64,000 nucleotides of DNA from Paraburkholderia ginsengisoli NBRC 100965. GTDB lineage: Bacteria > Pseudomonadota > Gammaproteobacteria > Burkholderiales > Burkholderiaceae. Positions 55,411-64,000 of the stretch are shown piece by piece (positions within the stretch are counted from its first letter, which is position 1; each line of letters starts with the position of its first letter). The position numbers were made by a program, and so were the translations under genes. The notes under the pieces were generated by a model. It saw only the letters and a list, made by a program, of their open reading frames with translations. It searched no databases and was not told the origin of the DNA. The DNA lies in contig NZ_BBJF01000004.1 in assembly GCF_000739735.1 (NCBI RefSeq), positions 930,001-994,000 on the forward strand, in the 5' to 3' direction.

Positions 55411-55496
55411 GCCGGTGGTAGTTCAAGCGAGCCTGGGCGTTTGCGGAGCGTCGTGAGCGGAACCTAAGCGGGCTTCAGATTGCCGCACGTCACGAC

Positions 55497-57683
55497 TCAA
55501 GCGCCGCCCCATACCTCCGCAATCCGCGCCGCCAATCCCGAATCCCGCTGCGTCGGCGTCGCAATGGCCTGCGCCAGCACCGCGCGCGAGCCGACCACCT
55601 CTACCCGCTCGCGCGCGCGAGTGATCGCCGTGTACACGAGTTCGCGCGACAACACCCGGCTGAACACCGACGGCAGCGTCAGCACCGCGTGCTCGAACTC
55701 CGAGCCTTGCGACTTGTGGACCGTCAACGCGAAAGCCGTGTCGTGCGGCGGAAGCGCCGCCGGCGATACCGCCCGCAGACCGCCGTCGCCGGTTCGGAAA
55801 TACACACGCAGCGCGCCGCCCGCGCCCGGCAACGCAATGCCGATGTCGCCGTTGAACAGACCCAGCGCGTAATCGTTGCGCGTGACCATCACCGGACGCC
55901 CCGCGAACCACTGCGCACCCACCGCGAGCGTCACGCCCGCCGCGCGGCGCACCTGCGCGGCCATCGCCGCGTTCACCTGATCGACGCCACGCGGACCCGA
56001 ACGGGTCGCGCACAAAATGCGGAAGCGGTTCAACGCATCGAACAACGGCAACGGGTCCGGGGTGTCGGCGGCGAGCGCTGAGGCAAGCGCTTCGGCGTAA
56101 GGCGCGAAGCCTGCGGCGAGCCGCGCGACCGTGCGCTCGGCCAACGTCGCGTGCGTGTCTTCGTGCAGCGCCGCCGGGCATGCCTCAGCGGGGTCGATCT
56201 GCAGCACGTCGAGCGCCGCGTTCGCGGAGCCGCTGCGGATCGCGAGCGATAGGCGACCGATCGGCGATTCGAGGCCGAACCGATAGTTGCGCTCGAGCCA
56301 GACGACGCAATCGGCCAGTGGACTTTGTGCGCCGGATGGAAACGCGGCCGCAGAAAACCGCCGCGACGAGCGCATATTCTCGACCGGTCCCGCGCTATCG
56401 AACTCGAACAGATCGTCTTCGGGTGGCCGGTCGAACGCATCCGGTTGCGCGGCGTGCGCAAACAGATCGTCGGGCGGCGCATCGAAATCGTCCGACGCAT
56501 CGAACGATGCGAAGAAGTCGCCGGGCCTTTCGTCGACCTCGCGCGACACAGCCGGCAATGCCTGCGCGAGCCGCGCCTCTTCGATGCCGAGCGCCGCCGC
56601 GATCCGCTGCACGCCGCCCGACGTGAAGGCCGGCCGCGCACTGAGTTCGGCGAATACCGCGCCGGCTTCGACGGCCGCGAGCTGGTCCTTGTCGCCGAGC
56701 ATCACGAGACGCGTCTGCGGGGCAATTGCGTCGAGCAGATGCGCGGCCATCGCGACGTCGATCATCGACGCCTCGTCGATCACGACGACATCGTACGGCA
56801 GCGGATTGTCGCGATGATGGCGGAAGCGTCCCCCCGGCCCGGAGCCGAGCAGACGATGCAACGTGTAGGAAGTCTGCGGCAAACGCGCAGCGAGTTCGGG
56901 CGGCAGATCGCCGGCGCGCGCAAGCAACGCTTCCTGCATCCGCTGCGCCGCCTTGCCGGTGGGCGCGGCTAGCGCAATGCGCAGATCGGCGCGCGCGTCG
57001 AGCAGGCACGCGAGCACGCCGACCACCGTGGTGGTCTTGCCGGTGCCCGGTCCGCCGCTGACGATCGTCAGCCGCCCCGACAACGCCATGACCGCCGCGA
57101 CGCGCTGCCAGTCGACTTCGTCGTCCTTCGGCGGACCGAAGTAACGCAGCAGACGCGCGTGCAGTGTTGCGGCGTTGGCGTGGGCACCGCCTTCCAAAGC
57201 CGCCGCCGACGCATCGCGCTTATCGACCCGCGCATCCGCCAACCGCGCATCACCCCCGCTCGCATGCGCCACCAGCGAGCGCGCAAGCCGCCGCTCGTAG
57301 TCGTAATACCGCGCGAGATACAACCGCCCTTGCCCGTCGATCACCAGCGGCCGCAACGCCGCCGCGCTCTGCGAACCCTCGCTCGCCATGCCGCTCGCGA
57401 ACAGCGCCGCGCGCACTTCGGCGCGCGATGCCTCGAAGCGTCGCGCCAGCACCGCAAGCGGCACGCATACGTGGCCTTCAGCCGTCGCGCGGCTCGCGGC
57501 GAACGCGCCCCGCGCCGCCCACTTCACCGCGTCGGCCGACGCGCCGCCGCGTCGCGCAAGCATACCGATGCGGCGCGCAAAACCTTCGGCAAGCGCAATA
57601 CTGAAATCGGCCGGCGCGGGCAAGTTCACGCCGAGTTCTTCGAGCTCCAGCGGCGTCGACGGACGCTGTTCGAACGTGCTCAT
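55497..57683 (-). CDS. recD: Exodeoxyribonuclease V alpha subunit RecD
   Basis: 728 residues; E. coli RecD is about 608. Walker A SGGPGTGKTTTVVGV lies near residue 211, motif II DEASMIDVAMA near 310, then the ARLPQTSYTLHRLLGS helicase segment. A 70-residue acidic insert (about 380-455, rich in Asp, Phe and Pro) accounts for part of the extra length. The C-terminus has the UvrD/RecD2 motif TVHKSQGSEFEHAVLTLP. It is the fast 5'-3' helicase of the RecBCD complex. Its ATG overlaps the recB stop by four bases. Confidence 0.95.
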   Translation of the reverse strand: MSTFEQRPSTPLELEELGVNLPAPADFSIALAEGFARRIGMLARRGGASADAVKWAARGAFAASRATAEGHVCVPLAVLARRFEASRAEVRAALFASGMASEGSQSAAALRPLVIDGQGRLYLARYYDYERRLARSLVAHASGGDARLADARVDKRDASAAALEGGAHANAATLHARLLRYFGPPKDDEVDWQRVAAVMALSGRLTIVSGGPGTGKTTTVVGVLACLLDARADLRIALAAPTGKAAQRMQEALLARAGDLPPELAARLPQTSYTLHRLLGSGPGGRFRHHRDNPLPYDVVVIDEASMIDVAMAAHLLDAIAPQTRLVMLGDKDQLAAVEAGAVFAELSARPAFTSGGVQRIAAALGIEEARLAQALPAVSREVDERPGDFFASFDASDDFDAPPDDLFAHAAQPDAFDRPPEDDLFEFDSAGPVENMRSSRRFSAAAFPSGAQSPLADCVVWLERNYRFGLESPIGRLSLAIRSGSANAALDVLQIDPAEACPAALHEDTHATLAERTVARLAAGFAPYAEALASALAADTPDPLPLFDALNRFRILCATRSGPRGVDQVNAAMAAQVRRAAGVTLAVGAQWFAGRPVMVTRNDYALGLFNGDIGIALPGAGGALRVYFRTGDGGLRAVSPAALPPHDTAFALTVHKSQGSEFEHAVLTLPSVFSRVLSRELVYTAITRARERVEVVGSRAVLAQAIATPTQRDSGLAARIAEVWGGA

Positions 57684-60600
57684 GCGACGCCTCCGATCAT
57701 CGCCGCGTCGAGCAGTGCCACGAGTTCGAACGCGGGCCGCCGCCTATGCACGCCGGCGGGCGCATCGCCGTCGCGCCATTGCGGACGCACGCCGCGCACG
57801 AACAGATACAGATACCCGCCGATGTGCGTGTCGTACGAGTAGTCGCGCACCCGCGTTTTCAGATAGCGATGCAGTGCGACTGTATAAAGCAGCGCCTGCA
57901 AGTGATACGCGTGGCTCGCCATCGCCGCTTCGAGCGGCGCGGCGGCGTAATCGGCAGCCGTATCGCCCAGATGGTTCGACTTCCAGTCGACGATCCAGAA
58001 GCGGCCGTCGTGCTCGACGATCATGTCGATAAATCCTTTGACGAAGCCGCGCAACACGCCCGGCTCCAGCGCGACATCGGGATAGCCGTGTTCGATCAGC
58101 AACTCGCGCAGCGCGGGAAAATCGAGCGACGGCGCGGCAAACAGAAACTCCAGTTCGTTCAGACGCCGGCGCGGATCGAGCTCCGCCAGCCTCATGCCGG
58201 GCGCGAGTTCGGTGGCAACGACATCGGCGAGCAGGTTGTGCATCATCGCCGGCAGACGCACCGCGAGTTCGGCCACAGCGGGCGCGGGCCGCTCGCGCAA
58301 CGCGCCGCGAATCGCATCCGTCCACGTGTGCGGATCGGTGAAGTCCGCGAGTTCGAACATGCGATGCAAACAGTCGCCCGCCGCGGCGCCGCGCGGGAAC
58401 GCGAGAATGTCGTCCTCGGCATACGACGGCGCTTGCGACATAGGCGCGCTCAGCGGGGCGGGGATCAGCGCATCGGCGATCTCGTCGTGATCGGGCCGCA
58501 CGTCTTCCGCCGGCGCGTGCATCTCCTCCGCTTTACCGCCGGCCGCGATCAGCCCGCTGAAACTCGCCATGCGCCACTGATCGCGCAGCGGCCTGCGATT
58601 GGTCCGCGCCTGCCGATGCGCGCCCTCGTCGTGAAGACTCTCCAATGGCGTGCGGCGCGTCACCGACGGCAACGCCTGCAACGTGATCGGGCCACCGGCC
58701 AGCGCCTGCCAACATGCGCTCAACGTGGCTTCGTCGGGCGGCTCGGCGAGCCAGTCGTCGAAGCTGTGCCCGCTGCCACCCACCAGCCAGTTCAGCACGC
58801 TGCGGCGCGACTCTTTGGTCGAGCGCGATGAGAGGTACGTCCCCGCGACCAGATAGCAGCGATACACCGCGCGCGTCAGCGCCACGTACACGAGCCGGGC
58901 CCGCTCCGCCGCCTGCTCGCGCATCGCGTAACGCGACGCGCGCTCGGCTTCCTCGTCGTCGCAACCGTAGTGAAGCACCGCTTCGCCCGCTTCGTCGTGA
59001 TACTCGCGCGCATCGGGCAAGCCGGACGACGGCGGCTCGCGCAATCCGCCGTCGTTCAGAAACGGACAGAACACCACCGCATATTCGAGTCCCTTCGATT
59101 TGTGGACGGTGACGATCTGCACGAGGTTGCGGTCCGATTCGAGCCGCAACTGCGCGTCTTCGCCGCCGCCCTGCGCGCGTTGCGCGGCGAGCCAGCGCAA
59201 GGTCGGCGCGATGCCCGGCTGCGTAGCGGCGCGCGCCTGCACGAGTTCGGCCAGATGGTTCACGTTCGTCAAACGACGCTCGCCATCCTGCCCGGCGACC
59301 AGCCGTTGCGCGACGCGCAGTTCGCGCATCAGCGTGCGCCACATCACCGCGAAGCCACGCTCGTGCCACAGCGTGCGAAAACGCGAGAAGCGTTCGACCC
59401 AGCCCATCGCGTCGGCCGCGTGCGCGGGATCGTCGGCAACCGACGGCGCGTCGGCAACCTGCTCGAGACGCCACAGCGCGGCGGCGTCGAGGCCCAGCCA
59501 GTCGGTGGCGAGCGCGGCGCGCAAGCGGCGCAGATCGCCGGGTGTGTCGACGGCGGCTAGCACGCGCTCGATCTGCTCGGCGTCGAGCGTCGCGAACACC
59601 GACGCCTGCGCGAGCTCCACGCTGCCGACGCCCCACGCCGCCAGCACGCGTTTGATCAGACTGCCCTGCTTGTGCGTTTGCACCAGTACCGCAATGTTGC
59701 CGGGCGCGAGCGGCGCGTCGCCGATCGTCACCGTGCCTTCACGCGCGCCACGCAGCAAGCGCACGATTTCGGCGGCGCACGCTTCGCTCGCTTCGCGTTG
59801 CGCGTCGCGCTTGGTCAACGCTGCGTCACCTTGCGGCAAGGTCCAGATACGGAAGTCGCCCGCGTCCGCGCCGGGGTCGGCGAACGGCGGCCGGCGTCGC
59901 TCGCCCGCGCGCACCGGCTGATAGTCGAGGCCTTCGAGCACGAACGCCTGCGGGTTCGCTTCGAACAACCGGTTGCACGCCTCGACGATCGGCGCGGTCG
60001 AGCGCTGGTTGACGGCGAGCGTGTAGCACGCCGAGGCCGCCGCGCGCGCGGCGAGATACGTGTGCAGATCTGCCGCGCGAAAACTGTAGATGGCCTGCTT
60101 CGGATCGCCGACCAGGAACAACGGACCGGCCGGCGCGAAGATGCGGCTGAAGATCGCAAACTGCAGCGGATCGGTGTCCTGAAACTCGTCGATCAGCGCA
60201 GCCGGATAACGCGCGCGCAACGCATCGGCAAGCCAGGGGTGAGCGGCCAGCGCGCGATACAGGTTCGACAGCAGATCGTCGAAGGACACCACCCGGCGCG
60301 TGCGCTTGCGCGCCGCGAGTTCGGCGGGCGCGTAGTCGAGCCACGTCTGCACGAGTTCGAGCCAGCGCGCGCGCTGCGCGGTTTCGGCCGCGACCACGGT
60401 GGCCGCCAACGCTTCCGCGTGTTCGAAGAACGGATGCTCGGGTGCTTCGAACTTGACCTTGGTGGCCTTCTTCAACGCGGACACGGTCAGCTTCAACGCG
60501 GCGCGCGGCGGTGGCGCATGGCAGTCGCCCTGCGCGAAGTAGTCGCTCCATGCGGCGATCGCGGCGCTCACGTGATCGGGCTTGTGCGTGGTCTTGCTCA

Positions 60601-61378
60601 AACGCTCCTGCGCCTGCGTAAGCAGCGCGACGATCGCGTCGCGCTCCGCATGCCAGAGCGCGCACGCGGCATCGAAACCCGCTTGCGGATCGGCGTGGCC
60701 GCCGCTTGCGTCGATGGCGCCCCAGCGCAACTGCGCGAGCGGCTTCTTCAGACGCCGCGCGAGTTGCTCGTCCAGCGATGCCGGTCCGGCGCGCTTGGCC
60801 ACCAGCCACGCGGCGAAGGCAGGATGCGCGTGGGCCACCGGCTCGACCTGCTCGCGCCAGAAATCAGCGGCCATTTCGAAGCGCAATGCGGCGTCGTCGG
60901 CTTCCATCTCGAACGCGAACGGCATCGCGGCGGCGAACGGCGCTTCCTGCAACGCGCGCTGACAGAACGCGTGAATCGTGTGAATCGCTGCCTGGTCGAA
61001 CGTGCGCAGCGCGCGGCGCACCACCTTCAACGCGGCCTCGCGCTCGATGCCGCGCTCCGGCGCGAGCGTCGTTTCAAAGAGCCGCTGGATGAACGGATCG
61101 CCACCGTCGTCATCCATCTCGATCGCGCGATGCAGCTCCGCGAGACGGCCGCGAATGCGCTCGTGCAATTCGGCGGTCGCCGCCTTCGTGAACGTGACGA
61201 CGAGGATCTGATCCGCGTTCAGGTTCTTCTCGAGCAGCAAGCGCACGTACAACGCGCAAATGTTCCAGGTCTTGCCGGTGCCCGCCGACGCTTCGATCTG
61301 ATTGACGCCATCAAGCGAACAGGCGAAGACGTCCAGTTCTTCGGCGACCAGCGCGTAACTCTGCACGGCGCCGCTCAT
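57680..61378 (-). CDS. recB: Exodeoxyribonuclease V beta subunit RecB
   Basis: 1232 residues. Helicase motifs: Walker A EASAGTGKTWNICALYVRLL near residue 30, LIDEFQDTDPLQFAIF (motif II) near 400, and VHKSKGLEYAVVF further on. The C-terminal RecB-type nuclease domain has GFVKGFIDMIV and DWKSNHLG (about residue 1115-1135), the acid and Lys residues that bind Mg and cleave DNA. RecB is the 3'-5' helicase and sole nuclease of RecBCD, for double-strand break repair and degradation of foreign DNA. It overlaps both neighbours by ATGA. Confidence 0.97.
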   Translation of the reverse strand: MSGAVQSYALVAEELDVFACSLDGVNQIEASAGTGKTWNICALYVRLLLEKNLNADQILVVTFTKAATAELHERIRGRLAELHRAIEMDDDGGDPFIQRLFETTLAPERGIEREAALKVVRRALRTFDQAAIHTIHAFCQRALQEAPFAAAMPFAFEMEADDAALRFEMAADFWREQVEPVAHAHPAFAAWLVAKRAGPASLDEQLARRLKKPLAQLRWGAIDASGGHADPQAGFDAACALWHAERDAIVALLTQAQERLSKTTHKPDHVSAAIAAWSDYFAQGDCHAPPPRAALKLTVSALKKATKVKFEAPEHPFFEHAEALAATVVAAETAQRARWLELVQTWLDYAPAELAARKRTRRVVSFDDLLSNLYRALAAHPWLADALRARYPAALIDEFQDTDPLQFAIFSRIFAPAGPLFLVGDPKQAIYSFRAADLHTYLAARAAASACYTLAVNQRSTAPIVEACNRLFEANPQAFVLEGLDYQPVRAGERRRPPFADPGADAGDFRIWTLPQGDAALTKRDAQREASEACAAEIVRLLRGAREGTVTIGDAPLAPGNIAVLVQTHKQGSLIKRVLAAWGVGSVELAQASVFATLDAEQIERVLAAVDTPGDLRRLRAALATDWLGLDAAALWRLEQVADAPSVADDPAHAADAMGWVERFSRFRTLWHERGFAVMWRTLMRELRVAQRLVAGQDGERRLTNVNHLAELVQARAATQPGIAPTLRWLAAQRAQGGGEDAQLRLESDRNLVQIVTVHKSKGLEYAVVFCPFLNDGGLREPPSSGLPDAREYHDEAGEAVLHYGCDDEEAERASRYAMREQAAERARLVYVALTRAVYRCYLVAGTYLSSRSTKESRRSVLNWLVGGSGHSFDDWLAEPPDEATLSACWQALAGGPITLQALPSVTRRTPLESLHDEGAHRQARTNRRPLRDQWRMASFSGLIAAGGKAEEMHAPAEDVRPDHDEIADALIPAPLSAPMSQAPSYAEDDILAFPRGAAAGDCLHRMFELADFTDPHTWTDAIRGALRERPAPAVAELAVRLPAMMHNLLADVVATELAPGMRLAELDPRRRLNELEFLFAAPSLDFPALRELLIEHGYPDVALEPGVLRGFVKGFIDMIVEHDGRFWIVDWKSNHLGDTAADYAAAPLEAAMASHAYHLQALLYTVALHRYLKTRVRDYSYDTHIGGYLYLFVRGVRPQWRDGDAPAGVHRRRPAFELVALLDAAMIGGVA

Positions 61379-64000
61379 GATGCGCTCCGCAGATGCTGGA
61401 TCAGCGGCTTGAAGACGATCGACGCGAGGCTGCCGAACGGTTCGTCGAGCGTGAGCGGTGTGCCGCGCAGCGCGATGCGCAACGCGGGGTCGTCGGACTC
61501 GCCGCGCACGCGGTCGTTGATCCAGACGCCCTGCGACGCCGACTCGCTTTCACTGACGCGCGTCCATGCGCTCTTCGGGAAAAAGCGCAGCGGCAGCATG
61601 CGCCCTGCCCTGAACAACGCGGCAAGCTGCGCGAGTTCGTCGAGCGGCGCGGCCACCGGCGTGAGCTCGAAACTCTCGCCGCTGCCATGCCACACGGTGC
61701 GGCGCGGGCCGTCCGGACGCGCCGCGCAATAGACCAGATGCGCGAGCCACGCGGACAGATAGTCGCGCGCGGTAGCCTTGGCGTAGCGAAAAATCACTTG
61801 TCCCGTTCCGGTCAGCAGGTTCAATGTGCCGTGCAGTTGCAACGGCGTTTGGGCGGCCTCGCGCAGCGCCGCGTCGTGCGGGCCGAACAGCGCGCCGGCG
61901 AGGTCGGCGCTAGCGGGCCAGCGCGGCGCGATGTCGAGTACGAACGGCAGACGCTCGACGCCCGCCGCCAGCTCGCTGCGCACGCTCGTGGCGAGCTTGT
62001 GCAACGCGCCGAGTTCGAGCGCGCGCCACACCGCACCGGTCGCGCCGCCGGGCAGCTCGGGACTCGCCGCGGCGACGCGGCGGACGCGCTCGAACATGGC
62101 CTCGTCGTCTTCTTCGGTATCGGTGTCGAGCAGCACGGGCAGCAAACGATCGGCGAGCGCATCGCGTCCCGCGTAGTCGAGATCGAACGGTTCGGTGTCG
62201 ACCAGTTCGCCCTGCGCATCCGACAGCACGATGCCCAAGCGGTCGCGCAACAGCGAGCGCGCCGGATGACGCCAGAAGCGCACGAATTCGTCGAACGCGA
62301 CTGGCGCCGCGTCCTCCGGCGGCAGCGGCTTGTCAAAGAACGGCGCGGCGGCGGGATGGTTGGGCGCGGCCAGCAGCGTCGCCAGTTCGGCGCGATCGCT
62401 GTTGTAGGTGAACAGCTCGGGCTGCGATGAGAAGTAGTCGGATGCGAACGCCTGCAACGGATGATCGACGACGAACGCATGCCGTGCGCGCTCCACCTCG
62501 GCCGGACTCGCGTCCGCGCCCGCCGATGCCTGCCCGAGATAATCGAGCAGTTCGTCGACGAGAGCCGCTGGCGGCAGCGGCGCGTTATCGCGAATGCTGC
62601 GGCCCGTGTACGCGATGAAGAGCCGCTCGCGCGCGGCGAGCAGCAGATCGAGAAACAGATTGCGCTCGTCATCGCGGCGCTGGCGGTCGCCGGCTTTGCC
62701 GAATGCGGCCATCAGGTCGAACTCGTCGGCGCGTGCGAGGCTCGGCAGCACGCCGTCGTCCATGCCGAGCAGACAGACGATGCGGAACGGCAAGCCGCGC
62801 AAGCTGGTGAGCGACGAGAATGTCACGCTGCCCCAAGGCACGCCGCCGCGAGCGGGGTCGTCGAGCGCTTCGGTAAGCGCGCCGCGTACCACCGCGGCGG
62901 GCAGCATCACATCTTGCGCGCCGGCTTGCATCGCGTCGCTCATCTTGTCGATCGCGTCGCGCACGGCGGCGAGCGAGTCCGCAAATTCGACGCCGCCGTC
63001 GAAGCACTGACCGAGCGTTTCGAGAAGCAGCTGCGACCAGTCGGCGGGCGTGCGTTCAACTGCGCAGCGGGCCGCGAAACTATCGATGTCGTCGACAAAA
63101 CGCGACAGGCGGCCGAGCAATTCGGCGTCCGAGCCGTCCGCGCCTTCAACCGGCAGCCACGCATCGACCGGTTCACCACCGTCGGGCATCGCATAGCCGA
63201 GGTACAGCCGCGTCAATGCATCCGAGAACGTATGGCGGGCAATCGGCACGTGTTCGCCGGTCGGTTCAAGCGGCGCGAGGCCGCGCCGCGCACCGGCTGC
63301 GGCGAGCCATTCCTGCGCGGCTTCGAGCGAGTTCGCATCGATCCCGTAACGCACGGCGATCGCATCGACCCGCAGCCATTCGATCAGCTCCGGCGCGCCC
63401 ACGCTACGCTCGGGCAACGCCAGCCACTCCAGCAACAGACGCGCGACCGGATTGGCCTGCGACGGCGGCAAGCCGGTGATCCGATACGGAATGCGGCGCG
63501 TGTCGCCCAGGGGCGTGGTGCCGAATACCGCGTCGATCAACGGGCCGGCCGCAGCGAGATCGGACACGGCGACCAGCACGTCGGACGGCTGCAAGTCGTC
63601 GAACTCGTCAAACCAGCCGAGCAGCCGGTCGTGCAGCACTTCGAGCTGCCGCGACAGGCTGTGGCAGACATGAACTTCGATACCGCGTTCGATCGGCCAC
63701 TCGTCGGCGTCGGCTTCGAGGCGCAGATCGAGAATGCCGTTCTGCACGGCGGCGAGCCAGCTCGGCTCCGCGTTCTCGGTGAAGTCGCCGGTCTCGCCAG
63801 ACGCGGCGCTCTCGGTCAACTCATGCAGCATGTGCAACTGCGCCTGCGTTTGACGGCCCCATTCGGCAAGCAGCGGATGGCCCACTTCCTGGTAGTCGAG
63901 CTGGCCCGCGGCGTCGAGGGCCTGCACGCGCCCTTCGCTCACCACGTCGAACCAGAACTCGCGGCATGGGTTCATCACGTACAGACGCACATCGACCCAG
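61375..64000 (-). CDS. recC: Exodeoxyribonuclease V gamma subunit RecC (5' end outside the window)
   Basis: At least 874 residues are visible; the coding frame runs on past the right edge, so the N-terminal part (about 230 residues by comparison with E. coli RecC) is missing. The first visible residues WVDVRLYVMNPCREFWFDV match a mid-N-terminal RecC block. FSSLTSLRGLPFRIVCLLGMDDG and FVRFWRHPARSLLRDRLGI are further family blocks. RecC is the Chi-recognition and scaffold subunit. The stop overlaps the recB start. Confidence 0.95.
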   Translation of the reverse strand, partial: WVDVRLYVMNPCREFWFDVVSEGRVQALDAAGQLDYQEVGHPLLAEWGRQTQAQLHMLHELTESAASGETGDFTENAEPSWLAAVQNGILDLRLEADADEWPIERGIEVHVCHSLSRQLEVLHDRLLGWFDEFDDLQPSDVLVAVSDLAAAGPLIDAVFGTTPLGDTRRIPYRITGLPPSQANPVARLLLEWLALPERSVGAPELIEWLRVDAIAVRYGIDANSLEAAQEWLAAAGARRGLAPLEPTGEHVPIARHTFSDALTRLYLGYAMPDGGEPVDAWLPVEGADGSDAELLGRLSRFVDDIDSFAARCAVERTPADWSQLLLETLGQCFDGGVEFADSLAAVRDAIDKMSDAMQAGAQDVMLPAAVVRGALTEALDDPARGGVPWGSVTFSSLTSLRGLPFRIVCLLGMDDGVLPSLARADEFDLMAAFGKAGDRQRRDDERNLFLDLLLAARERLFIAYTGRSIRDNAPLPPAALVDELLDYLGQASAGADASPAEVERARHAFVVDHPLQAFASDYFSSQPELFTYNSDRAELATLLAAPNHPAAAPFFDKPLPPEDAAPVAFDEFVRFWRHPARSLLRDRLGIVLSDAQGELVDTEPFDLDYAGRDALADRLLPVLLDTDTEEDDEAMFERVRRVAAASPELPGGATGAVWRALELGALHKLATSVRSELAAGVERLPFVLDIAPRWPASADLAGALFGPHDAALREAAQTPLQLHGTLNLLTGTGQVIFRYAKATARDYLSAWLAHLVYCAARPDGPRRTVWHGSGESFELTPVAAPLDELAQLAALFRAGRMLPLRFFPKSAWTRVSESESASQGVWINDRVRGESDDPALRIALRGTPLTLDEPFGSLASIVFKPLIQHLRSAS

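Overview
The window is high-GC, densely coded DNA from a Burkholderiaceae chromosome, most likely Paraburkholderia or Burkholderia. The placement rests on gene order and family content: rimP-nusA-infB-rbfA-truB, odhA-odhB-odhL-zapE, typA, recC-recB-recD, a tad/cpa pilus locus, and lineage-typical families such as DUF2968, DUF3613 and DUF2147. No rRNA, tRNA, CRISPR array or intact insertion sequence was seen. Assignment is from protein reading and synteny only.

Region 1 (0.15-14.4 kb, minus strand): a complete tad (Flp type IVc pilus) locus. Order of transcription is flp, tadV, tadE, cpaB, cpaC, cpaE, cpaF, tadB, tadC, tadD, a DUF3613 gene, tadG, a sigma-54 activator and a DUF2968 gene. A sigma-70-type promoter lies about 200 nt upstream of flp. 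The cpaE gene carries an in-frame TAA just after its degenerate P-loop, so the locus as given may not make a full-length CpaE.

Region 2 (14.8-19.5 kb, plus strand): a Gly/Ser/Thr-rich lipoprotein with near-identical 25-residue repeats, a TpsB/ShlB-type outer-membrane transporter with no TpsA partner in view, and a small periplasmic DUF2147 protein.

Region 3 (19.5-29.4 kb, minus strand): a stand-alone transposase DNA-binding domain protein (DUF4096-like) behind a sigma-54-like promoter, zapE, the 2-oxoglutarate dehydrogenase genes odhA-odhB-odhL, and typA/bipA. Terminators separate odhL from zapE and end typA.

Region 4 (29.7-34.9 kb, plus strand): a MarR regulator followed by a tripartite EmrAB-type drug efflux system (NodT lipoprotein, membrane fusion protein, 14-TM MFS pump), closed by a strong terminator.

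Region 5 (34.9-47.9 kb, minus strand): truB, rbfA, infB, nusA, rimP (with a promoter and attenuator-like terminator before rimP and a terminator between infB and rbfA), rluB and scpB with long disordered extensions, a PLP aminotransferase and a LysR regulator.

Region 6 (48-55.4 kb, mixed): a second stand-alone transposase HTH gene behind a very good sigma-54 promoter, several small proteins of unknown function, a candidate small RNA with its own terminator, a DUF218/YdcF protein, an antibiotic-biosynthesis-monooxygenase-type protein, an EAL-YkuI_C c-di-GMP protein, arfB and a VC0807-type membrane protein.

Region 7 (55.5-64 kb, minus strand): recC (5' end outside the window), recB and recD, each pair joined by a 4-nt ATGA overlap.
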